This document shows positions 1 through 15,260 of a stretch of DNA of 64,000 nt, piece by piece. Each line of letters starts with the position of its first letter. The stretch's first letter is position 1. Origin of the DNA: Echinarachnius parma. Taxonomy: Eukaryota > Echinodermata > Echinoidea > Clypeasteroida > Echinarachniidae. Where the stretch lies: contig JBAMJV010001281.1 of assembly GCA_037951105.1 (NCBI GenBank), forward strand, positions 105,427-169,426. The letters run 5' to 3'. The translations under genes and the position numbers were made by a program. The notes beneath the pieces were generated by a model. It was given only the letters and a program-made list of their open reading frames with translations, was not told the origin of the DNA and did no database searches.

Positions 1-143
1 TGGGCCGAGGATGGGGCACTCCAGCAATTAACTAGTTTAGCTTTGAGACTTTGTTTTTTACTAAGCCTAAACACCATCCAGCTGGACACATCTAATGTTT
101 ACATTATGTTGAGCACGTACCCTTTGCTTGTTTCCCTGTGCAG

Positions 144-3900
<3,757 letters not shown>

Positions 3901-3920
<20 letters not shown>

Positions 3921-4190
3921 AACCAACTGGGCTGACGGTCTAATTGGACCAATACATCTATCAGACATATTGGTCCAATATTGGATCAACTGGACTGATG
4001 CTCCACTACCCCATGTAGAACCAACTGGTGTGACGGTCTAATTGGACCAATACAACTAAATAATCAGACATATTGGTCCAACATTGGATCAACTGGACTG
4101 ATAAATATATGGAACCAATAGTACTAGTACTATGATATTGATCCCATGTAGAACCTACTGGACTGATGAACATATTGGGCCAACCGGCTA
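3901..4190 (+). repeat. 98-bp tandem repeat containing the EFTUD2 stop codon
   Basis: The unit starts in the last codons of EFTUD2 (TACCCCATGTAGAACCAACT) and continues into the 3' UTR with TTGGACCAATA and ATATTGGTCCAA. The second unit starts at 3999, exactly 98 bp on. A third, degenerate unit is near 4141. The stop and last residues are therefore repeated in the 3' UTR. Confidence 0.9.
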
Positions 4191-4318
4191 ATTCAACTTT
4201 AGTTATATTGGCCCAATGCAGAGCTAACTGGACTAATCAACATATTGGGCTAATACAAATAAATTCAAAACATTTATAGTATGTCCTTTTCTAGACAGGT
4301 TCATGTACAGGCAAACAG

Positions 4319-4399
4319 CTTCATATCAACAAGTACTGTGATGATCCTATGTTGTTGGAGTTGGCCCAGCAAGATTTCATGCTTTACTACCCTATGTAG
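4319..4399 (+). pseudogene. Tail copy of EFTUD2 terminal exon, reading frame intact
   Basis: The segment reads [20 protein letters not shown] then YYPM and TAG. This matches the real [20 protein letters not shown] and NYPM. It has no frameshift, and an AAACAG lies in phase 0 before it. The GLSEDVS head is replaced by unrelated bases. It could be a decayed duplicate or, less likely, a usable alternative last exon. Confidence 0.85.
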
Positions 4400-4550
4400 A
4401 ATCAACTGGACAGGAATGATATGAGACCAATGCAACTATGGTCAAACCTTTACACGAAGACTGCTCAAATGTTATATAAATATTGTTTTATTCAAACATA
4501 GGGAAACTGACCAGAAATAAATGATTTAAATTAAAAAGAGCAAAGTAAAT

Positions 4551-4627
4551 GGGATTCCTCCAGGATTCGAACCCGAGACCTCCGGATTGCCAGACCGGCG
4601 TTCTACCGACTGAGCTATAGGAAACCC
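4551..4627 (-). repeat. tRNA-like element (Pol III boxes intact)
   Basis: Read on the minus strand it has an A box TAGCTCAGTCGG, an anticodon-like loop CTGGCAA and a perfect B box GGTTCGAATCC. It is 77 nt from GGGTTTCC to GGAATCCC. The acceptor is over-long with a mismatch, and the D and anticodon stems are imperfect. A GGC anticodon is not a usual nuclear tRNA. I read it as a tRNA-derived repeat or pseudo-tRNA rather than a working tRNA. Confidence 0.6.
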
Positions 4628-4740
4628 TAGTACAATGTTCGTCCATGAAACCCCTTAGTTTTCAATGCTTGTGTGGTCAAAAGCTATTATAAACCTGACA
4701 TAAACCCGAAGAATATAAAACAACTTGATTTCTATCCTTC

Positions 4741-4800
4741 GGGTTTATGTTTATGGTCTTGTAATCCGGAGGTCTCGGGTTCGAATCCCGGAGGAATCCC
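4741..4800 (+). repeat. Inverted partial copy of the tRNA-like element
   Basis: It shares TAATCCGGAGGTCTCGGGTT and the B box with the 4551 copy but in the opposite orientation, and its 5' half is altered. Both copies are followed by the same 3' flank (ATTTTCTTTGCTCTTTTT), so the pair forms an inverted repeat of more than a tRNA length. Confidence 0.7.
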
Positions 4801-4860
4801 ATTTTCTTTGCTCTTTTTCATTTATATAAATATTGGTGGTCTTTTAAGACTGGTTTATAC

Positions 4861-4967
4861 ACAGGCAAACTGCTTCATATCAATAAGTTATGTTGATGTT
4901 CCTATGTTGCAGGATGTAGCTTGGCAATATTTAAAGCCTATGCTCAACTATCCAATGTTGAGTTGAT
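4861..4967 (+). pseudogene. Second downstream copy of EFTUD2 terminal exon, frame broken
   Basis: CAGGCAAACTGCTTCATATC repeats the leader of the 4319 copy. It is followed by degraded matches to the exon (GATGTTCCTATGTTG, ATGCTCAACTATCCAATG). Indels destroy the frame. Confidence 0.75.
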
Positions 4968-4969
4968 TA

Positions 4970-5590
4970 TTTATTTGAAGAATAATCAATGACATACATT
5001 TCAAGTAGATTATTCAAATTGGTCTTTACACAAATTGTCTTATTTATGTCGCATATTAATTGTGTTCTACACACACTCATGTACTGTTTTGGTATTCAAG
5101 CATTCCATATTGATTATCTCAATATCTCTGTGTTAATGAAATTCTGAGTAAGAAAATTGCATATCTCTGCCCCTGGATGTACATTTACTTTCATTTAATA
5201 TTATTAGAAGTAATTAACATAGTTGGCTAATAGCAACATTTCTTAACTCACATGACTGTGTATTTGCTATTCGTGGTCTTGGAGTGAAATCGTGGAGATG
5301 AATTACACAGATTTTTTTTTTAAAGAGCCAGTATTGAAGTCTCTTTAAACCTTTCACCAACATATTCTCATATGTATTTGTTTCAACAAGCTAAAAGCAA
5401 CAACTGAAGTAAAAACGTACTTGAATGAAAAAAAAACTAAAAAATCTGTATAAAGTTTTTTAACCTACACGTTCATATGGATATGTATCTGATGCAGTTT
5501 ATATACCTGCCTATAGTGACCACCCAAGGGAAGCAGAAATAGCCACTTTAGGAATGTGGCCTTTATAGAAAGTTTGATATCTACAGTGAA
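4970..5590. other. Intergenic, no gene seen
   Basis: AT-rich DNA after EFTUD2. At about 5505-5560 is a fragment of the ..TATAGTGACCACC.. repeat family found at 10300-11545. The real EFTUD2 polyadenylation site could not be assigned. Confidence 0.5.
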
Positions 5591-5594
5591 CATA

Positions 5595-5749
5595 CAGTGG
5601 AACTTCGTGATAGAGAGCTCTGATATAATAAAACACTCTTATAACAAGGTAATTATGCAGGTCCCATCTCTTTTATGTTTTTTTTTTAAAACCCTGATAT
5701 AAGGTAATTTTCATGGTCCCAAGGACTTTGTTACAAAGAGGTTCCACTG
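5595..5749. mobile_element. pogo/Tigger-like MITE
   Basis: The ends are CAGTGGAACTTC and GAGGTTCCACTG, flanked by TA on both sides (5593-5594 and 5750-5751). A 155-bp element with TA duplication and CAGTGGAACC-type ends fits pogo-group Tc1/mariner MITEs. Confidence 0.8.
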
Positions 5750-6190
5750 TATATTGACTATGGAATACAACATCAGTCATCACTACTAGGTATATGCAGG
5801 TGGCTGCTCTATAGAGGGGGCCACTAGTACAGGTTAGACTATACATTAATCTGTAAAAACAACTACATGTGTATGTTTTTGTAAGATTTATAATTTGTAC
5901 AGGATGTGTTATGAATCAGGAGCATAATTGATGTAAATAAACATTTTGTTGAATTTTCTAAATAAATGTGTCATGCTCTCAATGTATATTTTGTTTTGAA
6001 TCATCGCTTCATAATTTATAATGTATTTTTTGAACATTTAAAGTTGTGTGTGTGCATTGACTTTGTTAAATTTTAGTCTGATAGGTGTGTCTCTCAAAAT
6101 ATTATTACATAACAAATAGTGTCCCTTTATAGAATAGGGACACTAATAACAACACTGATATACCCCCTCTCCACTACACAAATTTCATCA
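5750..6190. other. Intergenic, short hairpin only
   Basis: AGTGTCCC at 6118 pairs with GGGACACT ending at 6143, forming a small hairpin. No gene is seen. Confidence 0.45.
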
Positions 6191-6194
6191 TTAA

Positions 6195-6638
6195 AGGAAC
6201 TACAGCGTCTAGATGGCCTAATTTTCACAATTCAGCTCTATATATGTAATTTTTCCCGAAGAAAAAGAATTTGGCAGTCATTTCTCATGAAATCAATCAA
6301 TTTTGGGGTAATTAGTAAATATCTAATTGTCCTGGGAACGCCCCTTTTAAATCGCCAAAATGTGACGTCATCTAAAGAACGGACTAATGAACTAAATTCT
6401 GTAGATGACGCGTCATGACGTAAGCCAATGAATTGTCAATCACATGTCGATCACGCTGCCGATTCCGGACCCTAAATGTGGGTGGGGCGTAAACTGGCTG
6501 CTAAGTGAGATTTGGCATCAGAAAACTAGTCTTAAATCACTACTGTGTTTATTTTCATGGATTTTTTTTCGGCAGACCTATGTTTCAAGTCATCAACTAT
6601 GGAATAAGTATCAAAGTACGTTGTATTCTTTAGGTCCT
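6195..6638. mobile_element. TTAA-flanked MITE (AGGAACTA ends)
   Basis: TTAA lies at 6191-6194 and 6639-6642. The ends AGGAACTA and TAGGTCCT are imperfect inverted repeats. The interior has TGACGTCA and GACGCGTC motifs and no coding region. Confidence 0.6.
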
Positions 6639-6651
6639 TTAATCTGAATAT

Positions 6652-6799
6652 CTGGGCCCCGTTTCATAAAACTTTTCCAATTGTGTCCAATTATGGTAAC
6701 TACTATGGCAACATCCAATCAGCATCAACAAGCAGTTTAGCTGTTGCCATGGTAGTTGCAATAATTGGACACTTACAAAATGGAAAAGTTTTTATAAAC
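6652..6799. mobile_element. GGGCCC-family palindromic MITE
   Basis: The left end CTGGGCCCCGTTTCATAAAA is followed by arms such as TATGGCAAC and GTTGCCATGG that fold back. The right GGGCCC end is missing. Relatives lie at 17671, 43951, 46406 and 56301. Confidence 0.65.
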
Positions 6800-7148
6800 A
6801 AATATTTCTATCTCGATATCTAGCAGTGATATGGTACGTGTTGAAGTGTAGTTGCTTCATAATTTAGTTTTTGAATGGTGATAGTTTGTGTGTATGCTGA
6901 CTTTGTTGAACTTATTGCCTTTCAAAAATGTTTTTCTTACATAATTACATACACGATACACCCCCACCCCAAATTTATTAATGTCCACATTACGCATTAT
7001 GGTGTTCATCTGATTATCAATCATATTAGGTGCTATATAAATATTATATTATTATTATCTGATAATTGACAAACTATAACTATAAATATTCAGCGGTGAT
7101 ACATCAGGACTTTGTGGAGGTGTTGTGCAAGATTGGATAGTAATCCAA

Positions 7149-7892
7149 GCCCATATTCATAAAAGCCCGCTAGTTTAGTTTCATGCTTTTCTGGATGATT
7201 TGGCTAGGTATTAAGCACATGACCTAGTTGCTAACTAGGGTTAAAGGGATAGTTTAGTATTGGTCAAACTTAACTTTAGTAACCAAAACCTGCATCATTA
7301 CGGTACAAACTAATAGTTATAACTCCACCATGCTCGAAAGGTATTACAATTACAAACAAAGTAAAAACCCTGTTATCATTAAAAAAAAGAGCAGTTACAA
7401 CTCAAGAGGGCGCTCTCTAAAAAATCATTGGTTTTAGCCCTTTTTTCATACAAAATTGTGCATTTAATGTTTTGTTAAAATAATGATTCAATAGAGATAT
7501 CACCAACAACTATTTAAAAACCTATTTAGATTTTTTTTCAAAGTAGTCTATAAGCATTTTTTGTCTTTTTCTAAAAAGTCAAAATGTCCCCTGGCCGGTA
7601 GACTTATGAATTAAGTATCTTGAAATAAAATTGTTCAACTATGAGAGCATTTGAAAGGGAATGATTCTCATTTTACATGTTTTATTCAAGGAACTTTCAA
7701 ATGGAATTAAAACCAACCAATTTAGTGTCAAGGAGCATTTCGGGACGTACCAATACTCAACTATCCCTTTAACTAAGGATAAACCAGCTAACCCCAGTTG
7801 GGGACTAGGACACTGTTTTTGGTTTAATAAACCGTATCATTTGAAATAGAATGCAGCTAAGCTAGTATTTTTGGTAATGAATATGGTGGCTA
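7149..7892. mobile_element. Older foldback element interrupted by a TTAA MITE
   Basis: GCCCATATTCATAAAA near 7149 is mirrored by TTGGTAATGAATATGG ending near 7888. The TTAA element at 7245-7768 sits between the arms, so the insertion is nested. Confidence 0.55.
7245..7768. mobile_element. AGGGATAGTT-family TTAA MITE, copy 1
   Basis: TTAA lies at 7241-7244 and 7769-7772. The ends are AGGGATAGTTTAGTATTGGT and ACCAATACTCAACTATCCCT. It shares AGTAACCAAAACCTGCATCA and GAGGGCGCTCTCT with the copies at 26433 and 33261. Confidence 0.85.
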
Positions 7893-7989
7893 TATAAGCA
7901 TCAAATATCTTGTTTACCGTTACCTTCCAGATGCAACCACAAACAGGATGTACTTAGGAACTATTGAACATTATTAGGGTAGGAGCCCC

Positions 7990-8051
7990 TGGACAAAATA
8001 AATATAAGGGTGTGTGTGGGGGGGGGGGGGGGGAGGGGGGGGGGGGGGGGC
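7990..8051. repeat. Poly-G tract
   Basis: Almost uninterrupted G over about 50 bp, following TGTGTGTG. Similar G/C runs mark several elements in this window. Confidence 0.9.
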
Positions 8052-8469
8052 GTCGTGCCTGAGCCTCCTACATTTAAAAATACAGTGATTTGTCGTTATT
8101 CAAGTGCCATTTTGGGTATATGCCTAGGGCTTCCTTAGGACCTACATTTGTTTACATGTGAGGTTAGAATGAAAAAAGGGGCACAGTATTCTAATATTGG
8201 TCGTATGTATCCAGTGTAGACAATTAAAAGATCACAAAGAGGTACATAAAAACGTTTCAGAGTACGCAACATAAATAACTTTCTATTGCACTTCTATATC
8301 ATTTCCTTAACTTGAGTGTCCGATTTTAAATCACATTGAACAAAAGTACTCTGATGACATTTTCTTCATTTAAGAGTGTTTCATTCATGTAAAACATTCG
8401 GGGAGTTTTATTCCTTATAAAAGAGAATGTCATAACAGAACATTAAATGGGGTTGAGTTTCATATAATT

Positions 8470-8866
8470 GAGCGAAGACTAAGTATTTAATGATCATAAT
8501 TCAGATTGTAATGTTGATACTTGTATAAAATTCCGACTTTCTACTATAGTTAAATCATCTGCATATACTTATAAAAAAGTAATCATAACATGCATCATTA
8601 ACTATAGTTAACTTGGTACCTTGAGGAACTCCTGCATTGTTAGTTTTTACATCTAAAATATGGCCTTTATATCTGACTTCTTGTTGGCGGCATCCTAAAA
8701 AATCTACTATTGAAAAAATAACACATGGTCGTACATCTAATTTAACAAGTTTACAAATTAAAATATTATAATCAATTCGATGAAAAGCTTTAGAAAAATC
8801 TGTTAAAACTGTGGTTTGGAAAACTGTTTTCTGTTCATCAGCATTTTTATATAAATTGTGTAACAT
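8470..8866 (-). pseudogene. Non-LTR retrotransposon reverse transcriptase fragment
   Basis: Read on the minus strand it encodes TVLTDFSKAFHRIDYNILIC, the RT motif A region with its aspartate. Then come a FLGCRQQEVRYKG segment and the NNAGVPQGTKL box. In another frame, at about 8530-8560, is YADDLTIVES, the catalytic box. About 25 residues that should lie between PQGTKL and YADD are missing, and stops follow. It is a dead fragment of a CR1/L2/Jockey-like LINE. The exact clade is not decided. Confidence 0.85.
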
Positions 8867-8869
8867 CCC

Positions 8870-9083
8870 AATTTAAATAATGGCAAGTTGAAAGGCCCCA
8901 ACAATTATCAAATAATTATATTATTACATATAATATTATATTATTATAGAAAATAAAGAGTGGGCCCTCAATAAGTGACATGTATTCCCATGTATTAGAA
9001 AAAAAATAAGATTAATCAATAATTGCAGTAGATTATAACATGAAAGAAATTAAACAACATACATGAAAAAAAAAGGAATCATC
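8870..9083. other. Intergenic, no gene seen
   Basis: AT-rich DNA between the RT fragment and the tRNA-Thr terminator. Confidence 0.5.
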
Positions 9084-9089
9084 AAAAAA
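9084..9089 (-). terminator. Pol III terminator of tRNA-Thr
   Basis: Six T residues on the minus strand lie directly after the tRNA 3' end. Confidence 0.85.
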
Positions 9090-9161
9090 GGCACTGCCCG
9101 GATTTGAACCGGGGATCTCCTGTTTACTAGACAGGCGCTTTGCCAACTAAGCCACAGCGCC
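9090..9161 (-). tRNA. tRNA-Thr (anticodon AGT)
   Basis: On the minus strand a 72-nt cloverleaf runs from GGCGCTGTGGCTTAGTTGG to GGGCAGTGCC. The acceptor stem GGCGCTG/CAGTGCC is fully paired with one G-U. The anticodon stem CCTGT/ACAGG encloses CTAGTAA, giving AGT (Thr). The A box is TGGCTTAGTTGG and the B box GGTTCAAATCC. No intron and no encoded CCA are present. A T6 Pol III terminator follows at once (plus-strand A run at 9084-9089). It looks functional. Confidence 0.93.
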
Positions 9162-9769
9162 GCGGCGACAACTTATGCGCACAATAAGTATTTATAGTCT
9201 ATTTATTAGGACTATTCCAAAACCAAATAGGGGTGATAAATGTAAGCGTAACATTTGTCAAATGTTGGACTGAAGTCAAATATATTGAATGTATGTCAGT
9301 TCTTATTACTTAAATTCATAATAATTTAACTACTTATTAATTAATCATGATGATTAGCTTATTCCAATGATGAATTTTAAGTCCATGTATTTATTATTTC
9401 CACATGATGGATGCCATAGTGATATCCAGAATGCGACGAAATATCCCTAAGCTATCGGTATCGAACTGGGTATCTTCGCCTAATGCTACATAGCGATCAA
9501 TGCTCTTTGAATCAAGTATCGTGGTTTTTATATCGATAGTATGTGTTGCTATCTATTTCATCTGTGTGAAATTATGGGGTCAACTTCAGACTGACACTGT
9601 TGCTCGACTGATTAGCTGACTACGGAATTTCTCTATTTTACAGATCTATCTTGGTCAAAGACAGTGATCTCCTCGTTATTTATATTTCAAAGAGTTTAGG
9701 TTTTCTCTCATCGTTGTAAAAAGTAGAGGTAGCGTTTGTTCTTGAGGAGCGAAAGCAACTTCTTTTGCG
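9162..9769 (+). other. Upstream region of CATIP (probable promoter and 5' UTR)
   Basis: About 600 bp between the tRNA gene and the CATIP start codon. I looked for a clear RFX X-box (GTTRCC..GGYAAC), expected for a ciliary gene, and found none with both halves. No TATA box can be assigned. The transcription start is unknown. Confidence 0.4.
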
Positions 9770-9843
9770 ATGGATGTTCTTGGGGCGCTTGATGGGCCAT
9801 CGGGACTTCAACAAGCTCCGGAGCCGGAGGCTGAGGCGAGCGG
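9770..9843 (+). CDS. CATIP: CATIP exon 1
   Basis: It begins MDVLGALDGPSGLQQAPEPE and ends in phase 2 at GG|GTGAGT. This assignment rests on the in-frame ATG, the phase match to exon 2 and the strong donor, not on homology. Confidence 0.7.
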
Positions 9844-12800
9844 GTGAGTCACTGTTGCCTAACAATTAACGAAATTTACGCTGCTAATATAAACTGGCAT
9901 GTTTTTTTCGCGTGGTGATATTTCTAAATTAATTTCTTGCCGACGCAACGACTCAAGATCTTTTAATATGACATTTTACTAAATTACTAGCATGTTATAA
10001 GAACACATTTGGGTCATTATAATTGTGACTTTAGTTTTGTCTTTCTTAAGTTAATCTTTCTTAGATTTCTGTTTTGCCGGGGCCGGGGGGCAAGTCACTG
10101 AATTTGTAAATTGTACCTCACATAGTCATTAGCGAGTTTTCGATTTCTTCGTTGACATGTGAACTGGTACGATGACGTCATATTTTGAAGCAGTGCGCAT
10201 GCGCATCTACGTGCCCGTAGTTCGTACCAGAAATCTAGTACGAGTAAACCCCTGTTTTGCGGTCGGTCTAGATCTGTGACGATAAGCACTATTTGGTTAC
10301 GAAACAAACAGCTTCATATAACTGTATTTTTCTTGTTTCCCTTTTGTGGTCTCTGTAAAAAGGTTGACTGTACTACTGTATATGATTTTAATGATTTTGT
10401 CTATAAAGGTGACCTGCTTATAGCGTCCACACTTCTTGTCTGCATTGGGTGGTCACTATACACAGGTTTGACTATGGGATTTTTGTATGGCGTCTGTCTA
10501 TATAACATGCCTCAATATAGCGCCCACTCCCATTGTTTTCTTTGAGTGGTCACTATACACAGGTTTGGCATTAACCTGTTTTATGGAAATTGTATTTAAA
10601 AGTCACCTGTTTATAGCGGCCAATGTTTTAACTTGCATTTGGTGATCATATACACGGGTTTGACTGTAAACATATTTAGGAACCTGTCTGTAATGGAAAC
10701 CTGTTTAAAGCGGCCAATTGTTTCTAGTATGGGAACCTGTCTATAACGGTCACCTGCTTATAGCGGCCAATTTCTTTCATGTCTTGTTGCCCTTAGCCTT
10801 TGGTGGTCACCATACAAAGGGCTAACTACAATTTTATGGAACTGGTCTACTAAGGTCACCTGTTTATAGCGGTCAATGTTCTTGTTTTCCTTTGTTGGTC
10901 ATTATACACAGATTTGACTGTAAACGATATTTCGGAACCTGCCTATTAAGGTCACCTGATTATAGTGGCAAATGTTCGTGTTTTCCCTTTGTGGTCATTA
11001 TACAAATGGTTAACTATTTATATATAATGATCACCTGCTTATAGCGGCCATTTTTAAAATTTCCATATGGTGGTCATTATACACAGGTTTGACTGTAACA
11101 AATATTTTGGAACCTGTCTGTAATGGAAACCTGTTTAAAGCTGCCAATTGTTTCTAGTATGGGAACCTATTTATAATGATCACCTGCTTATAGCGGCCAT
11201 TTTTTAAATTTCCATATGGTGGTTATTATACAGAGGTTTGACTGTAAAAGATATTTTGGAACCTGTCTGTGATGGAAACCTGTTCAAAGCGACCAATTAT
11301 TTATATCCCCGTGGTGGTCATTATACACAGGTTTGACTGTAAACCATATGTTGTCACCTGTCTATAAAGGTCACTTGAAATTTAGCGACAATTGTATGTT
11401 TTCCATTGAGTGGTCACTATACAGATGTTAGACTTCATAAGAACATTTACAGAACATGTTCATTAAGGTCACCTGTTTATAGCGGCCACTTCTATTGTTT
11501 CCATTTGGTGGTCACTATATACACAGGTTTGACTGTATTACATCTTAAACATTCGTTACAAAAATAATCTTCTCTGCAAATTTCGCGCGAGCACTGCATG
11601 ACATAACTGTCCAGAGACTTGCAGGTCGTTGTTTGAAATCGAAAAGGTAGAAAACAGCAGTCGACGTGTCTAGTCAACTCATTGTGGTACCTCAAAGGGA
11701 CGACAGGTCAACAGCCCTCGTCCAAGCGATCGAAAACTGCTTAATCATATGTTATAACATAGACCGAAAAATCAGTCTATATTCCGAGGGTTATGTCCAC
11801 TGAGACTGTGTCTTATTTCCTCTCCATTATATTTAATTATAGACTGAAGTGAAGATATATAGTAATTATTCGTGTGTGTGACGCCGGTTGTCTAGACTAG
11901 ACAGTAGATCGACAAATCTATCGCTTTCATGGCCTTTTTGACATTATTATTGTTATTTTCACTGTCGGCATTCTAGCGATAGACGCAACCCATACACTCT
12001 GCCTTGAGAGGCAAGAACACTGTAACTCTGCAGTAAAAGTTACTTACGGAAAATCTTTTTTTTTTTGCACATAAAACACAACATATTTAGTATTTTGAGC
12101 GACATTTGTAGCCCTATCATTCAATACATTTAGGGCTGCTATAATACTTTAACGGAATTACGGAAAGCGATAGATTTGTCGATCTATCTAGTATCTAGAC
12201 AGTAGTACTAGTACATTCACTACAATTTACAAAGACCCAAACTAAAGTATTCGAAGACGGTGAAAACGCATCCTAATTTCCCAAATATCATACATAATTA
12301 AATGTATGATTTACTGAGTGGCCCATATATATTGTGGTTGTGCGGCTGGTTTCTAGCCGGTTTGCTCCGTCACAGTACAAACACTTTAAAATTAAACTTC
12401 CATCTCGCGATGGAGGGGATAGTATGACTATGACGTCATAATATTAAAGGTTGGCTGACAAGAAAACTACCTAAAAATTGTGTTTTACTGTACATATCTA
12501 AGGTAAATTTTCATGAAGATTACTAATAAATACATATTTTCCGCATCGGAAAACCCAGTAAAATTTAAAAAATCAACTTTTAAATTCACTTTAGTAATCC
12601 CCGTAAAAAAATTGAGTCTGGGCGAAGAAAAATGACATCATCTTTGTGACGTCACATGCAGGCAATCGCAGTATAGCTTGGTCATAGACGTACACGCTGA
12701 GTGCAATACTCACGTTGACAGAGAGATATTATTTCGATTTTTTTCAATATTTGCAAACATTTGTTAAAGTTTATATCATGGACGATCTACACTCAGATGT

Positions 12801-15217
12801 GTTGCTGCAAGCTGCTATAATTCATTCCTTAGAAATTGATTTCTCTCTTACCTGATCAAAAAGGGACACATAACTTAAATTGTAGAACGTGTCCGTTAAG
12901 AGCTTTCGTTAGGGCCCAAACGTTACAAGATTTGTTTTCCCACCTGGTTTGGTGGATGCAAATGTGTTACACCAGCGAAAAAATTAATATTTTTATTTTG
13001 GGGGCTACTTTTCCAACTTTCGGGGGCTCCAAATTTCCGGGCTCTTTTTCAAATTTTAGGGGCTACTATTAAGCTCTAATGCTGTAAGTGATCATCATTT
13101 GATCACGATCCAAACAGAAAAACCAACATAAATCCCCAAAATCCAAACAAAAAAATTAAATTTTTTATTTTTATTTTTTTTGGGGGGGGGGGGGGGCTAC
13201 TTTTTTTTTTTTCTTTTTCTTTTGATCATTTCGGGGCTGACTTCGCCCGCCGCCCCTGTGTATTTTTTTCGCTGTGTTACACTCCCTTGTTGTTGTTGAT
13301 GTCTGAAACTAATGTCTGATGATAGCGTGATGACTTGAAGTTGAAGTCAAACTTTTTTTTAATTTTTAAATTGAATGATTGATGACCCTGGCCTTGCCTT
13401 GGCCTTAGCCTTGATGACATGACATGACATAAATTCCGACTGATGAATGATGATCATGGCAATAGACCAATGAGTAAATGACTTGAATCAAAGTAAACTG
13501 CACTCGAGCTGCGCTGGTAGTGGTAATAATTAGTGCTGTGCCTGTTAAATGATTCTTGTTTATCTTTGTTGACTGCATGATGCCATGAGTTTGAGTTGAC
13601 TGATTTGACATTAAATTGATTACTTTTAAGTTGATGTTTTAAATGTTGTTAGACTGATAAATCTGTCATTTTCAGGGCCTCTTTAAAGGCTCTTTTACAT
13701 TTACTGCACATGTACAAGACTGTCTTATGGTCGACACTGTATGATGCTCTGTACTGTAGTCAATGTAAAAGAGGCCCTGAATATTGACCAATTGGAAATG
13801 ACAGATCTATGTGAGCACTTGTGAGCTTGTGAAAATCTATGGCTAAATGGCTATAGATGCAATGTCAGTTATTTGTGTAGAATTTCAACTTATTTTATTT
13901 CCTAAGCTATAATCTCAAATATTTGTCATATTTTGCCTGTCATATATATCTTGTCTGATGATGCTGATAAGTGATTGGGATGCAAGTGTGTCATTCTATA
14001 CCAACTTACCAAGACAAGATGCGCTTCAGCATGACTAAAATAATGGATATTCTACTATGCAGCTTGTGCTGACATTTTTATTATAGATCTGTAGACTATA
14101 GAGACTTGTACAGATAGTACAGTTTTGCTTCAGGTTAATTAATTCATGAGGTAAATGGAAAACTAAGTGTATTAATCGGAAGAGCATTGATTTTAGAGAT
14201 ATTTAAACAAACTTTATTTGATCAAAATCGGTACAGAAAGATCTCAAATATCAATAAATATATATTGGAATACATGTATGTAGGCCCCACATTTATTCAC
14301 CTATTTAAGAACAAATATAATTCCAGAGTTTTTAATGATCTCTCTATTGAATTGAATTATTTTAACAAATCATCACAATCACATTCACAATTGTTTAGAA
14401 AAAAATGTTTGAAACCAATGTTTTTAGAGAACGCCCTCTTGTGTTTTAACAGCAGCTTTTTTTAATGATCAATTGATAACAACATTTTAACTAAAACTGT
14501 TTGTAGGTTTTTTTTTACTTTCGGGCATACTAGTCTAATATGGTGCAAGTTTTGGTGACTATTTACCGTAAATCTCTGTGTAACTATAAGACGCACTTTT
14601 TTCCGTCGGAAAAATTTCAAAGTTGGGGTGCGTCTTATACACAGGTACAGCAAAAAAAATAAATAAATAAATAAATATTTGGGACACCCTATAGTCATGT
14701 TGAATGTGTATAAAACATGGTTTAGGGCATGACAAGAGCTTGCTGTCAGTTGTAGCATTCAGCAAGATATACCTTTTTCTCACACAAAAAATATTGGTTA
14801 CAGATGTAAAAATTGCAGGTTTATTGAGCAGTAATTCTGCTGCTAATGAATATTCATACATTCGTGAGCAGAAGTACTAATTAAATATGCAATTTTCTAA
14901 CCAGTGGTTATAAATTTTGCTGATAATTAAAAATAGTTGTTAGTAAATTTAGAAAATTGCATTATATTTAGTGAGTATTGTTGCTCATGAATATTCATGA
15001 ATATGAATATTTATGAGCACCAGTGTTACTGCTCAATAAATGTGCAATTTGTGTAATAACCACTATTTTTATGTGAGAAAATGATGTTGATGAATGCTAC
15101 ATTCAACATTAATCTATTGTCATGCCCTAGACCAGAGGTATAAGCATTCCAACAGCACTTCAGGGTCTTTACAAAAAAAAAAAAAAAGGGTGTCCAAAAA
15201 AAAAAAAAAAAAAAAAA

Positions 15218-15260
<43 letters not shown>

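Noticed and set aside
4551-4627. Functional tRNA-Ala(GGC)
   Set aside because: The GGC anticodon is unusual for nuclear tRNA-Ala, stems have mismatches, and a similar altered copy lies 200 bp away.
14462-14861. Overlapping minus-strand frames of about 100 codons
   Set aside because: They lie in the arms of the ACCGTAAATC foldback element and its host MITE.
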